Shown piece after piece: positions 33,370 to 42,279 of a stretch of 64,000 nucleotides of DNA; the stretch's first letter is position 1; the number at the start of each line of letters is the position of its first letter. This stretch comes from Phyllobacterium endophyticum (GTDB lineage: Bacteria > Pseudomonadota > Alphaproteobacteria > Rhizobiales > Rhizobiaceae): positions 868,001 through 932,000 of the forward strand of contig NZ_PGGN01000002.1 of the NCBI RefSeq assembly GCF_003010935.1. The letters run 5' to 3'. The position numbers were made by a program, and so were the translations under genes. Below the pieces are notes generated by a model, which saw only the letters and a list, made by a program, of their open reading frames with translations, did not search any database and was not told where the DNA came from.

Positions 33370-34545
33370 TCACGCCGCGTTTGCAGCCGATCTTGCCGAA
33401 CGATCGCGCCTGGCGACGATATCCTTCAGCGCATTTAGAAAGAGCGCGATGTCGTCTTCGCCCGTTTCCGGCGCCGTGGAAACGCGAAGTCCCCCTGGTC
33501 CATCGCCGTGTCCCATCGCACCGAGCACGTGACTTGGTCCAACTTTCCCGGATGAACAGGCAGAACCAGCCGATAGCGCGATTCCGGCAAGATCGAAAGC
33601 GATCTGCACCGTTTCCGCTTTCGTGTCGGTCAGCGAGAACATTGTCGTGTTTGGCAGCCGGACCACGCCCTCGCCATAGATCGTTGCGTCAGGTGCAATG
33701 GTCCTGATGCCGCGTTCGATCGTGTCACGCATTTGCGTAGACCAGCCACCGGAATTCAGACGTTCCCTGGCAACCCGCGCGGCAGCCCCAAATCCGGCGA
33801 TAATCGGCAAGGCCTCGGTGCCGCCGCGATGTCCCTTTTCCTGGCCGCCACCGCGGATGATGGATTTCGGCATCACCAGATCGGAAACCGCGACGAATGC
33901 ACCGACGCCTTTCGGACCGCCGATCTTGTGTGATGACAGGATGAGGTAGTCCGCACAAGACCCTGTTATGTCAAGACGAACGCGGCCAGCTGCCTGCACC
34001 GCATCCACGACGAACAAACCTCCGAATTCCTTCACCAGGGCACCGATCTCTTGGATCGGTTGCAGGACACCGGTTTCATTGTTTGCGGCCTGCATGGCCA
34101 CGAGCGGCAAGCCCTGACTGCGATCATGAGCGGCAAGAAACCCACGCAGCTCCTCGAGATCAATCAACCCGTTGCCGTCAACGCCAACCACCTCGACCTG
34201 CTCTGACGCAAATTGTCCGCCAGCAAGGATGCAGGGATGTTCGCTGGCGCCGACATAAAGCCGCGAGAGACGCAGCGGCGCGCGTCCCATCGTATAATGT
34301 GGCGTCAGAAGGGTTGAAGCCGCCTCGGTCGCACCCGATGTAAAGACCACATGATCAGGCTTGGCGTTGACCAGCGCGGCGACATCGCGTCGGGCAGCTT
34401 CCAGAATAGCCTTGGTCGCGCGGCCCTCCAGATGAACCGACGATGGATTGCCGGTCTGCATCATCGCATCGACCACAGCATCGCGCGCCGCAGCGATAAG
34501 CGGCGCACTGGCATTGTAGTCGAGATAGGCGCGATGGCGGGCCAT
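33370..34545 (-). CDS. Cysteine desulfurase (IscS/NifS-like)
   Basis: A 391-residue group I type cysteine desulfurase: YLDYNASAP at the start, AANNETGVLQPI, PLP Lys207 (LSSHKIGGPKGVGA), RGGGQEKGHRGGTEALP, and persulfide Cys330 in the longer IscS-type loop (SAGSACSSGKVGPSHVL). It therefore differs in class from SufS at the other end of the cluster, giving the region two desulfurases, an arrangement common in alphaproteobacteria. It may supply sulfur to SufB or to other thiolation pathways. The C-terminal STAPETGEDDIALF replaces the more usual LGWATTEEDI-type segment. ATG 34545 faces a divergent hydrolase gene across a palindrome-containing gap. Confidence 0.92.
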   Translation of the reverse strand: MARHRAYLDYNASAPLIAAARDAVVDAMMQTGNPSSVHLEGRATKAILEAARRDVAALVNAKPDHVVFTSGATEAASTLLTPHYTMGRAPLRLSRLYVGASEHPCILAGGQFASEQVEVVGVDGNGLIDLEELRGFLAAHDRSQGLPLVAMQAANNETGVLQPIQEIGALVKEFGGLFVVDAVQAAGRVRLDITGSCADYLILSSHKIGGPKGVGAFVAVSDLVMPKSIIRGGGQEKGHRGGTEALPIIAGFGAAARVARERLNSGGWSTQMRDTIERGIRTIAPDATIYGEGVVRLPNTTMFSLTDTKAETVQIAFDLAGIALSAGSACSSGKVGPSHVLGAMGHGDGPGGLRVSTAPETGEDDIALFLNALKDIVARRDRSARSAANAA

Positions 34546-34641
34546 GCTTCTCCTGATTCGTGTTCTTTTGGCAAAAAGCGCAATTTTCTTGAAATTGGGC
34601 CTCGGACAAGCCTATTAAGCCGGTTCGAGATAAAGTTCTAC

Positions 34642-34668
34642 ACCAGTTTTGAACGGTTCTAAACTGGT
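34642..34668. promoter_or_regulatory. 27-bp near-perfect palindrome, candidate operator
   Basis: ACCAGTTT (34642-34649) and AAACTGGT (34661-34668) are perfect inverted arms; the 11 bases between them contain GAAC-G-GTTC, itself palindromic. Over all 27 bases only one pair (two T) and the centre are unpaired. It lies 96 bp upstream of the cysteine desulfurase start and 71 bp upstream of the hydrolase start, between divergent genes, so it fits an operator for a dimeric regulator better than a terminator. Confidence 0.6.
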
Positions 34669-34739
34669 TTTATGGTCGCTGTTGACTGCCGTCAAGCCCG
34701 GCATACCAATAAGTGGCCACTGCGAAAACTGGAGTATAC

Positions 34740-35414
34740 ATGCCTGAAGTAATTTTCAATGGACCCGCGGGACGTCTTGAGGGCCGATATCAGCCTTCGA
34801 CGGAGAAAAATGCCCCGATCGCGATTGTCCTGCATCCCCATCCGCAATTTGGCGGTACCATGAACAACAAGATCGTCTACGACCTGTTCTACATGTTCCA
34901 GCAGCGCGGCTTCACCACGTTGCGATTCAACTTTCGCGGTATCGGCCGCAGCCAGGGCGAATTCGATCACGGTTCAGGCGAATTGTCGGATGCTGCCGGG
35001 GCGCTCGACTGGGTACAGTCGCTCCATCCGGACTCGAAGACGTGCTGGGTTGCTGGCTATTCCTTCGGGGCGTGGATCGGTATGCAATTGCTCATGCGCC
35101 GCCCGGAGATCGAAGGCTTTATCTCCGTGGCACCACAGCCGAATACTTATGATTTTTCCTTCCTCGCCCCTTGCCCATCGTCCGGACTGATCCTTCACGG
35201 CGACCAGGACAAAGTTGCACCGCCCAAGGATGTGCAAGGTCTGGTCGACAAGCTGAAGACGCAGAAAGGCATCACCATCACGCAGAAGACGATGGTCGGC
35301 GCCAATCATTTCTTCTCCGGCATGACCGATGAGGTTATCGCAGAATGTTCGGACTATCTCGATCGCCGCTTGAATGGTGAACTGGTCGAGGCCAAACCGA
35401 AAAGATTGCGTTAA
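34740..35414 (+). CDS. Alpha/beta hydrolase
   Basis: A 224-residue alpha/beta hydrolase. The oxyanion region is HPHPQFGGTMNNK (32-44), the nucleophile elbow is GYSFGAW with Ser108, an acid is likely Asp near 163 in HGDQDKVAPP, and the catalytic His is in GANHFF near 194. This HPHPQFGGTM form belongs to a conserved bacterial family of unknown substrate, related to dienelactone hydrolase-like esterases. ATG 34740 has GGAG six bases upstream and is preferred to GTG 34713. It is divergent from the cysteine desulfurase, with which it may share an operator. Confidence 0.85.
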   Translation: MPEVIFNGPAGRLEGRYQPSTEKNAPIAIVLHPHPQFGGTMNNKIVYDLFYMFQQRGFTTLRFNFRGIGRSQGEFDHGSGELSDAAGALDWVQSLHPDSKTCWVAGYSFGAWIGMQLLMRRPEIEGFISVAPQPNTYDFSFLAPCPSSGLILHGDQDKVAPPKDVQGLVDKLKTQKGITITQKTMVGANHFFSGMTDEVIAECSDYLDRRLNGELVEAKPKRLR

Positions 35415-35423
35415 GGTCGGAGG

Positions 35424-35461
35424 ATCAACACTGTGCGTGGTTCGACAAGCTCAGTGTTGAT
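35424..35461. repeat. REP-like palindromic repeat between convergent genes
   Basis: ATCAACACTG (35424-35433) and CAGTGTTGAT (35452-35461) form a 10-bp stem; the loop region contains GTGCGTGGTTCGACAAGCTC, closely similar to the larger element at 37975-38110. It lies between two convergent stop codons and might also terminate transcription. Confidence 0.65.
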
Positions 35462-35470
35462 GCCAAACTG

Positions 35471-36604
35471 CTATTTGCTGGGCCTCACCATCACACCGCC
35501 GGACACCGCGAAACTGCACCCCGTTGTCGTTGGCCAAGTCAGCGGCAATCCGTCCAGCGATCTTACGGCGAGATAGGCCCAGGCTTCGGCCTCCATCGAA
35601 TCTCCGTTGAGCGCCAGATCCTCCGCGACGACAATTCTTGCCCCTGAACTTGCAGCACCCTCGTTGAGATCGGCCATGATCGTCGCATTCTTGCGGCCGC
35701 CACCACAGATGATCCACAGCGACGGTTGTTCGGGAGAATATGCGCTCGCCTTGAGAATTGCCGCCGCGGTGATCTTCGCCAGCGTGCGTGCACCGTCTGC
35801 GAGTTCCACATCGCCCAGATCGCCGAGTTTGAAATCGTTGCGGTCCAGAGACTTGGGCGGAGCAAGGTCAAAAAACGGTTTCGTCAGATACCGTTCAACC
35901 GCTTCGCCTATGATATGGCCCTCACTCGCGATCGCTCCGCCCGCGTCGTAGGCAATGCCCGCCTTGTCGGAGACCCACTGATCGATCAGCGTATTACCGG
36001 GTCCGGTATCGAAGGCGATTGGATCGGACGCCCCGCAAACGATCGTGACGTTGGATATGCCGCCGATATTGACGAAAACGACTGGCTTTCCCCTGCTTGA
36101 TTCGGGTCCTATCCGCGCAGCCAGCGCCTGGTGATAGGCAGGCACGAGCGGTGCACCCTGGCCGCCATGCACCATGTCATTGGCGCGCATGTCGTATACA
36201 ACAGGAATACCCGTCATCTGCGCGAGCATTCTACCATCGCCGAGTTGGACCGTCAGAGCTTCCAAAGGTCTGTGGAGCACAGTTTGGCCGTGAAAGCCGA
36301 TCACATCGATATCGGCCTTGTCGAGCTTGCCGCGCGACAGAAACTGCGCGACCGCATCGCAGTGCCGCCTTGTAAGCTCTCGTTCGATGGCGCTGAGTTC
36401 GCCCGGCCTCTCGCTTCTCGACTTGATCGATTTCGCATCGCCAAGTCCGGCTTCGATCTGGCGGCGGAAGGCGGTTTCGTAAGGCATGAAATCGGAGGGA
36501 CCGCGCCGCACTTCGCTTCTGCCATCGGTCTCGATGAGCGCGATGTCGATACCATCCATGGAGGTCCCGCTCATCAGGCCGATTGCGCGCCGTATCGCTG
36601 CCAA
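35471..36604 (-). CDS. anmK: Anhydro-N-acetylmuramic acid kinase
   Basis: A 377-residue AnmK enzyme that phosphorylates and opens 1,6-anhydro-MurNAc released by cell-wall turnover, giving MurNAc-6-phosphate for recycling. Family motifs are clear: [13 protein letters not shown] (8-20), [32 protein letters not shown] in pieces, [10 protein letters not shown] and DTGPGN. ATG 36604 begins with [15 protein letters not shown]. It is divergent from tyrS, sharing a roughly 100-bp promoter region. Confidence 0.95.
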   Translation of the reverse strand: MAAIRRAIGLMSGTSMDGIDIALIETDGRSEVRRGPSDFMPYETAFRRQIEAGLGDAKSIKSRSERPGELSAIERELTRRHCDAVAQFLSRGKLDKADIDVIGFHGQTVLHRPLEALTVQLGDGRMLAQMTGIPVVYDMRANDMVHGGQGAPLVPAYHQALAARIGPESSRGKPVVFVNIGGISNVTIVCGASDPIAFDTGPGNTLIDQWVSDKAGIAYDAGGAIASEGHIIGEAVERYLTKPFFDLAPPKSLDRNDFKLGDLGDVELADGARTLAKITAAAILKASAYSPEQPSLWIICGGGRKNATIMADLNEGAASSGARIVVAEDLALNGDSMEAEAWAYLAVRSLDGLPLTWPTTTGCSFAVSGGVMVRPSK

Positions 36605-36705
36605 GACAGTGCCTTTCTTGTGATTCGATAGAGAATGATGTTAAACGGCTGCGTCCTCCAAGGCACATCTTTTGTGCCCAGTTGATTCAATCAGGAAAAC
36701 CCGAA

Positions 36706-37959
36706 ATGTCTGCCTTCAAATCCGAATTTCTGCACACGCTTTCGACGCGCGGCTTCATCCATCAGACCTCCGACGATGCGGGTCTGGATGCGCTCTTCGC
36801 CAAGGAAACCGTGTCGGCATATATCGGCTTTGACCCGACGGCCTCCAGCCTCCACGCCGGCAGTCTCTTGCAGATCATGATGCTGCATTGGATGCAGAAG
36901 ACCGGGCATCGCGCAGTAGCACTGATGGGCGGTGGAACAGGAATGGTCGGCGATCCATCTTTCAAGGATGAGGCGCGCAAGCTGATGACGCCCGAGATCA
37001 TCCAGAGCAATATCGACAGCATCAAGAAGGTGTTTGCCAACTATCTTTCCTTTGGTGAAGGTCCAAAAGATGCGTTGATGGTCAACAATGCGGAGTGGCT
37101 GCTGCCACTCAACTATCTCGAATTCCTGCGCGATGTCGGCCAGCATTTTTCCGTCAATCGCATGTTGTCCTTCGATTCGGTAAAGCAGCGCCTTGATCGC
37201 GAGCAGTCGCTTTCCTTCCTTGAATTCAACTACATGATTCTGCAGGCCTATGATTTTGTGGAGCTGAACAAGCGCTACGGTCTGCGCCTGCAGATGGGCG
37301 GCTCCGATCAGTGGGGGAATATCGTCAATGGCATCGACCTCGGTCATCGCCTTGGCACGCCCCAGCTTTACGCGCTCACCTCGCCGCTGCTGACCACCTC
37401 GTCCGGCGCCAAGATGGGCAAGTCGATGAACGGCGCCGTATGGCTCAACGCAGACCTGCTCAGCCCCTACGATTTCTGGCAGTACTGGCGCAACACCGAA
37501 GATGCCGATGTCGAGCGGTTCTTGAAGCTCTACACTACCTTGCCGCTGGATGAGATCAGCCGCCTGGCCTCGCTGGGCGGAGCTGAAATCAACGAGACCA
37601 AGAAGATTCTTGCCACCGAGATCACAGCGCTTCTTCACGGCCGCCAGGCAGCCGACGAAGCTGCGGAAACGGCCCGCAAGACTTTCGAGGAAGGCGCTTT
37701 GGCAACCAATCTGCCGACCGTGGAAATTCCAGGCAGCGGCCTCGAAGCTGGAATTGGCATCTTGACCCTTCTCGTCAAGGCCGGCCTTGCCGGATCGAAC
37801 GGTGAAGCGCGGCGCCATATACAAGGTGGTGCCGTGCGCGTGAATGACGTCAGTGTTTCGGATGAAAAGGCGCAAGTTGGAACGTCGGATGTAACCGCCG
37901 AAGGCGTCATCAAGCTTTCGCTCGGCAAGAAGAAGCATATTCTGGTCAGGCCGGTTTGA
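36706..37959 (+). CDS. tyrS: Tyrosyl-tRNA synthetase
   Basis: A 417-residue class I aminoacyl-tRNA synthetase that charges tRNA-Tyr. It has the HIGH-type motif as HAGS (50-53) after [20 protein letters not shown] (76-86), [11 protein letters not shown] (197-207), KMSKS as KMGKS (237-241) and an S4 RNA-binding domain near the C-terminus ([16 protein letters not shown]). ATG 36706 with AGGAAA upstream matches the family start; the frame can be extended to 36583 but that part would overlap the anmK start. Length and motifs are normal. Confidence 0.96.
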   Translation: MSAFKSEFLHTLSTRGFIHQTSDDAGLDALFAKETVSAYIGFDPTASSLHAGSLLQIMMLHWMQKTGHRAVALMGGGTGMVGDPSFKDEARKLMTPEIIQSNIDSIKKVFANYLSFGEGPKDALMVNNAEWLLPLNYLEFLRDVGQHFSVNRMLSFDSVKQRLDREQSLSFLEFNYMILQAYDFVELNKRYGLRLQMGGSDQWGNIVNGIDLGHRLGTPQLYALTSPLLTTSSGAKMGKSMNGAVWLNADLLSPYDFWQYWRNTEDADVERFLKLYTTLPLDEISRLASLGGAEINETKKILATEITALLHGRQAADEAAETARKTFEEGALATNLPTVEIPGSGLEAGIGILTLLVKAGLAGSNGEARRHIQGGAVRVNDVSVSDEKAQVGTSDVTAEGVIKLSLGKKKHILVRPV

Positions 37960-37974
37960 GAATAGCTGGCACTA

Positions 37975-38110
37975 CCGCTGTGCGTGGGTTCGACGGGCTC
38001 ACCATGAGGAGATCAGTGAACCGCAAGAATGGTCAGCAACGTTGGAGATAATGTCTCGCTGCAATCATCAACGTCCCTCATGGTGAGCCCCGTCGAACCG
38101 CGCACAGCGG
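37975..38110. repeat. Large REP-like inverted repeat downstream of tyrS
   Basis: Two 35-base arms at 37975-38009 and 38076-38110 are inverted copies with one substitution and two compensating indels. Each contains GTTCGACGGG(G)CTCACCATGAGG. The 66-bp centre could form a large hairpin. It sits between convergent tyrS and the AsmA-like gene. The core resembles the 35424-35461 element. Confidence 0.8.
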
Positions 38111-38152
38111 TGTTGCTACCAGGCAAAGCCTCAAGCGTGTGCAAGGCTGGAC

Positions 38153-41100
38153 CTACTGAAACTCGAAGATCGAGCGGAAAATACCTGGCGCGATGACCGA
38201 GATCGGATTGACGATGATCTGTGGTTGCTTCAACGGCCCGATCAGCTTGTAGGTGATACCGATCAATCCGCGATCCCGCCCGTTACCGAGGAACAGGCCG
38301 AGAATAGGCAGGTCGCCGAAGAGACGGTTGATGCCATAGGCCGGCATGAAAGTGCCGGTAAGCGCCATATTGCCCTGGGGATCGCTGAGCGTGCCCTGAA
38401 AGGTCGTGCCGATTGTCGGGCCGCGAATCACGCCATTGGCAAGGTTGATGTAGTTTTCACCCTTTTCGATCTGTGAAAAACCACGGTCGAAGACTACCCG
38501 CGACACGTCGATATTCTTCTTCACCGCCTCATTGAGGCTGGTACCGTTTGGCGAGGACGATACGAGTTTCGCCAGTCGCGGCTCATTGACAAGCGTGAAA
38601 TCGCGCGCGTCGATCTGGCCGCGCAATGGTCCATCGCCCTTTGAATCGAGCGCCACGTTGATGCTGCCCCCGGACATCTTGTCATAGAAGCCGAAGAAGC
38701 GCAGCACGGCACCGGCATCTCGCGACTGGAGGCTGATTGAACGCGCCCCACTCTCGCTGCTGTCCGCGGCGATCACGTTCTGGCCACTCTTGGCTACGGC
38801 ATTGAATGCAAGTCCTGAGACATTCGAGCCAACTCCTTCGTAAGAAAGCGAAACATTTCGAAAGTTCTCGGAGTGAAAGCCTGTTACCTCATCGATATCC
38901 GCATTGACCAGCACGCGGTTTTTGCTACCTGCGCCATTGTCGCCGGCGTTCTTTTTCTTGTCCGTTATCTGATTGAGCAAAGGTCTTGCATCGAAGGATT
39001 GGCCTTTGACCGCGACTCGGTAGCCATATTTGGTACGATCGACCTTTACCGCAATGGCGTCGGAACGATTGAGCCTGACGTTCTTGAAATCGGCGGAGGT
39101 CATGTCACCATCCACCACGTTCACGTCTCCTTGCAGACGGAACGTGTCGCCGGAAACATCGAGGTCACGAATGCTCGCATTGTCGCCATCTTGCTGCAGC
39201 GTGAACTTGGCCGTCGCCTTTACGCCTGCGCCCTTGGTCCAGCCCAGCTGCGCCAGCTTGATTTCTGCTTTTGTCAGGTCTGCGGAGGCTATGCGAGAGC
39301 CATCCTCGGCCTTTTCGATATCGACCGATATTGGTCCGGAGAGCAGCGGATCGAGGGCGGGAAACAGGGCGTTGCGCGTCTTGTCGTCGAGTTGCAGCGT
39401 CACATCCTGTTCGCGTTTGGCCGGGTTGTCGCCCAATGGTTCGAATAATGTGACATCGGCGGGAATGCCGTTGAGTTCCGCACTGGCCTTCACGCGCGCT
39501 GCATCCTGGTTGACTGACAGTTCGCCATCCGCGTCGGTAATTGTCTGCCCGTCGATCTTCTTGGCGATCGCAACATTCGAGAACTGCATGTCAGCCGACC
39601 AAGTCAGGCTGTCTTTGGGTGCGCGGCGTGTCACCGGAAACGCAACAATCACGTGCGACTTCACATTCCCTTGTATATCTTCCGGGGCGAAGGGAAGGTT
39701 CTTCAGACCGTTGATCGGCTTGAATCCGATGAATTCGGCAACGGCCGGCGCTTCGCCCGCAACGTTCAGGTCCAGCGTGGACACGACTGGCCGCTGTGGT
39801 CCCCAGGGAATGACAACGGTGCCATCGATAATGCGCACCTCGCGATTGCCTGGCGTAACTGACAAGCCGTCCTCAAGGGTGATTTGAGTGAAGGCGCCGC
39901 GAACACTCACCTTGCCTTCGGCATCCCGTACCGGCGGCAGATCGCCGACAATATCGAAGCGCGACTTGCTGACATTGAAATCAACCTGGACTTCATCAGC
40001 AGTCAAGGGCGGTGGCTTGCCCGGCCCATCGAACCGGCCGGCGGGGAATGCAACCTTGATTGTACTGTCCTTCGAATCTCCATCATGCATCTTGTCTATG
40101 AGCCAGCGTCGTGCTCCCGTGGCGACCCATATCGGCCATAGCTGCTTGACATCGGCGACTGGCATTTGCGGTATTTGCAAGGCGAGGTTCATTGCAGGCG
40201 AACCGCCGCCAAAAGTAACGCTCGCTTCCCCGGTCAGCCCGCTCTCGCCACTCGCGCGCACGGCAATGTCGGAAACGTCGAGCTGCTTTTGCGTCAGGTC
40301 GTAGCGGCCTGCGACGCGGGCGCTGATAGGCAGGGCCGGCTCCGGAGAATCAGCTGGGGCGGAGTTTGCCTTGTTTGTCAGAAGCTCGAACCGGTACCCT
40401 GGATTTACGTTCGATGCAGGATCCGCCGATACCGGATCTGGTCCTATTGCCCCCTCGACGATCCCTCTGAACCCGCCGAAGTGAATATCGGATGGCTTGA
40501 TTTCAAGCTTCCGCGTGCCCGAAACATGTTCGAAATTTATCTTTGTTTCCACGGCCATGTCTTCGACGTTGCCGATTGTAACCGGTCCTTCGCCGATGTT
40601 CAGCGCTCCCCATATTCGTCCGGGCAGCGTTGCCGTCGCAGCAATACCGTCCAGCTTGATCTCAGCCTGATTGTTAAAGCTGAGATAGGCCCCATCCGGC
40701 TTGATACCGTCAATGTCGGGGATTGGAGCTGTGCCAAACCGGCCTTCCAGGGGAATCTTGCTGATTGCCAGCGAGAAAGCCTCGATCTTGGCCCCGATTG
40801 CGGAGCGTTTCGCGCGGGCAGATATCTCGACTTGTTTGCCTTGCCATTCTACGACGCCATTGATGGCAACCGGACCTCCGGTTTCCGAAAGGTCAAGATT
40901 GACGATGCGCAAGCGCTCTGGCGAACCCGCTATGGTGAAATTGAAAATCGTATTCGCGATGGAAATGTCGCGCGTTTCGCGCTGGTCAAGCAGCGATACC
41001 GCGCTTTCCAGGCCGGCAAAAATTGCTGTCGATGCAGCATCGAGGTTGACGAGCCCCCTTTCATCCTTCGGAACAAGCGCCATGAAATCGAACGGGACAA

Positions 41101-41590
41101 CCGAAGTGACCTTGATTTGCGCCCCGTCCAGTTCCAGCCGCTCGACCCGCACCTTGCCCTGCAACAGGGGCAAAGTTGCAAGCCCGATGCGGACCGAGCG
41201 CACGTTATTGATCTCGATGCCACGCTTGGTATCGGCGATATTTACGTCTCTCGCTTCGAGCGCGATATGGCGGCGCTTGTCGAGAGATATTTGCGCTGAC
41301 TGGATTGTAGCGTGGGCGTCCGGGCCAAGAACAGTCTTGAGAGCCGTTTGAGCCCGCTGCGTCAGAGCTTCGCCTCCAATGCCCACACGCAGGATGACGA
41401 AAGCTATACCGGCCAGAACAGCGATCAAGATAAGGAACGAACACGTGGCGCCGGCCGCAAAATGGAGATGAGAACGCCGCTTTCGGGGCGTCGTCACGGG
41501 TACCTCGCCTTGCTCGCAAGCGGAAGGGTATTGGTGCAGTTGTGTGAAGTCTCGCTTGGTAAAGCGGACTCTTTTCGGTTTCTCTGTCAA
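38153..41590 (-). CDS. AsmA/YhdP-like envelope protein (DUF3971)
   Basis: A 1145-residue protein with a cytoplasmic N-terminus of about 42 residues, one transmembrane segment (43-67) and a very long periplasmic region of beta-strand repeats. Features of the YhdP/DUF3971-AsmA group include LPLLQGKVRVERLELDGAQI near the start, WVATGARRWLID.MHDG in the middle, and a C-terminal segment with LFGDLPILGLFLGNGRDRGLIGITYKLIGPL in pieces. Members form bridges that move phospholipids to the outer membrane. That role is inferred here. It is divergent from the peroxiredoxin gene. Confidence 0.85.
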   Translation of the reverse strand: MTEKPKRVRFTKRDFTQLHQYPSACEQGEVPVTTPRKRRSHLHFAAGATCSFLILIAVLAGIAFVILRVGIGGEALTQRAQTALKTVLGPDAHATIQSAQISLDKRRHIALEARDVNIADTKRGIEINNVRSVRIGLATLPLLQGKVRVERLELDGAQIKVTSVVPFDFMALVPKDERGLVNLDAASTAIFAGLESAVSLLDQRETRDISIANTIFNFTIAGSPERLRIVNLDLSETGGPVAINGVVEWQGKQVEISARAKRSAIGAKIEAFSLAISKIPLEGRFGTAPIPDIDGIKPDGAYLSFNNQAEIKLDGIAATATLPGRIWGALNIGEGPVTIGNVEDMAVETKINFEHVSGTRKLEIKPSDIHFGGFRGIVEGAIGPDPVSADPASNVNPGYRFELLTNKANSAPADSPEPALPISARVAGRYDLTQKQLDVSDIAVRASGESGLTGEASVTFGGGSPAMNLALQIPQMPVADVKQLWPIWVATGARRWLIDKMHDGDSKDSTIKVAFPAGRFDGPGKPPPLTADEVQVDFNVSKSRFDIVGDLPPVRDAEGKVSVRGAFTQITLEDGLSVTPGNREVRIIDGTVVIPWGPQRPVVSTLDLNVAGEAPAVAEFIGFKPINGLKNLPFAPEDIQGNVKSHVIVAFPVTRRAPKDSLTWSADMQFSNVAIAKKIDGQTITDADGELSVNQDAARVKASAELNGIPADVTLFEPLGDNPAKREQDVTLQLDDKTRNALFPALDPLLSGPISVDIEKAEDGSRIASADLTKAEIKLAQLGWTKGAGVKATAKFTLQQDGDNASIRDLDVSGDTFRLQGDVNVVDGDMTSADFKNVRLNRSDAIAVKVDRTKYGYRVAVKGQSFDARPLLNQITDKKKNAGDNGAGSKNRVLVNADIDEVTGFHSENFRNVSLSYEGVGSNVSGLAFNAVAKSGQNVIAADSSESGARSISLQSRDAGAVLRFFGFYDKMSGGSINVALDSKGDGPLRGQIDARDFTLVNEPRLAKLVSSSPNGTSLNEAVKKNIDVSRVVFDRGFSQIEKGENYINLANGVIRGPTIGTTFQGTLSDPQGNMALTGTFMPAYGINRLFGDLPILGLFLGNGRDRGLIGITYKLIGPLKQPQIIVNPISVIAPGIFRSIFEFQ

Positions 41591-41698
41591 ATTCCAAAGC
41601 CAATTGAGGAATCAATTGGGAAACCGTAGACGATTCCCGCACCTCGCTATAATTGCGTAAGTAACGCTCGCGTTCAATCAAGAAAGAAAGGCAATCCT

Positions 41699-42172
41699 AT
41701 GGCGAAATTGGACATCGGCAGCACCCCGCACGACTTCACTCTGCCCAGTGATGGCGGCGGCACGATTACCCTGTCGGAGCTGCGCGGGCAGCCGGTCGTG
41801 CTCTATTTTTACCCCAAGGACGACACAAGCGGCTGCACTCAGGAAGCGATCGAATTTTCAGGTCTCAAGCCGCAATTCGACAAGCTCGGTGTGAAGGTCA
41901 TCGGCATGTCGCCGGATCCGGTCAAGAAACACGACAAGTTCAAGAACAAGCATGGGCTCAAAGTCGATCTTGTTGCAGACGAAGACAAGGCGATTACCGA
42001 AGCCTACGGTCTTTGGGTTGAAAAGAGCATGTATGGCCGCAAATATATGGGCGTCGAGCGGACGACCTATCTCATCGATAAGGCGGGGAAGATCGCCAGA
42101 ATCTGGAACAAGGTGAAAGTTCCGGGTCATGCGGCTGAAGTGTTGGAAGCAACCGCGGCACTTGGCGGATGA
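41699..42172 (+). CDS. bcp: Thiol peroxidase, Bcp/PrxQ-like peroxiredoxin
   Basis: A 157-residue thioredoxin-fold peroxidase with peroxidatic Cys46 in YPKDDTSGCTQEA. It reduces hydroperoxides in the cytoplasm. No other cysteine is present, so the resolving cysteine seen in many Bcp proteins (five residues later) is missing and the enzyme must work as a 1-Cys type using an outside thiol. ATG 41699 follows AGAAAGGC. Catalytic TSGC..E and the Arg in GVERTTYLID are intact. Confidence 0.92.
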   Translation: MAKLDIGSTPHDFTLPSDGGGTITLSELRGQPVVLYFYPKDDTSGCTQEAIEFSGLKPQFDKLGVKVIGMSPDPVKKHDKFKNKHGLKVDLVADEDKAITEAYGLWVEKSMYGRKYMGVERTTYLIDKAGKIARIWNKVKVPGHAAEVLEATAALGG

Positions 42173-42279
42173 TTTGTCCGCTTCACTACCGATTTGATTC
42201 AAATGCAGCGCATTTGTCAGAGTTTATTAACCCTAACAGAGTGTAATGTCTCATGGATTGAAGCTGCAAACCAACGAGC

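Noticed and set aside
36691-37938. Minus-strand frame of 415 codons opposite tyrS
   Set aside because: Shadow of a highly conserved tRNA synthetase gene in GC-rich DNA.
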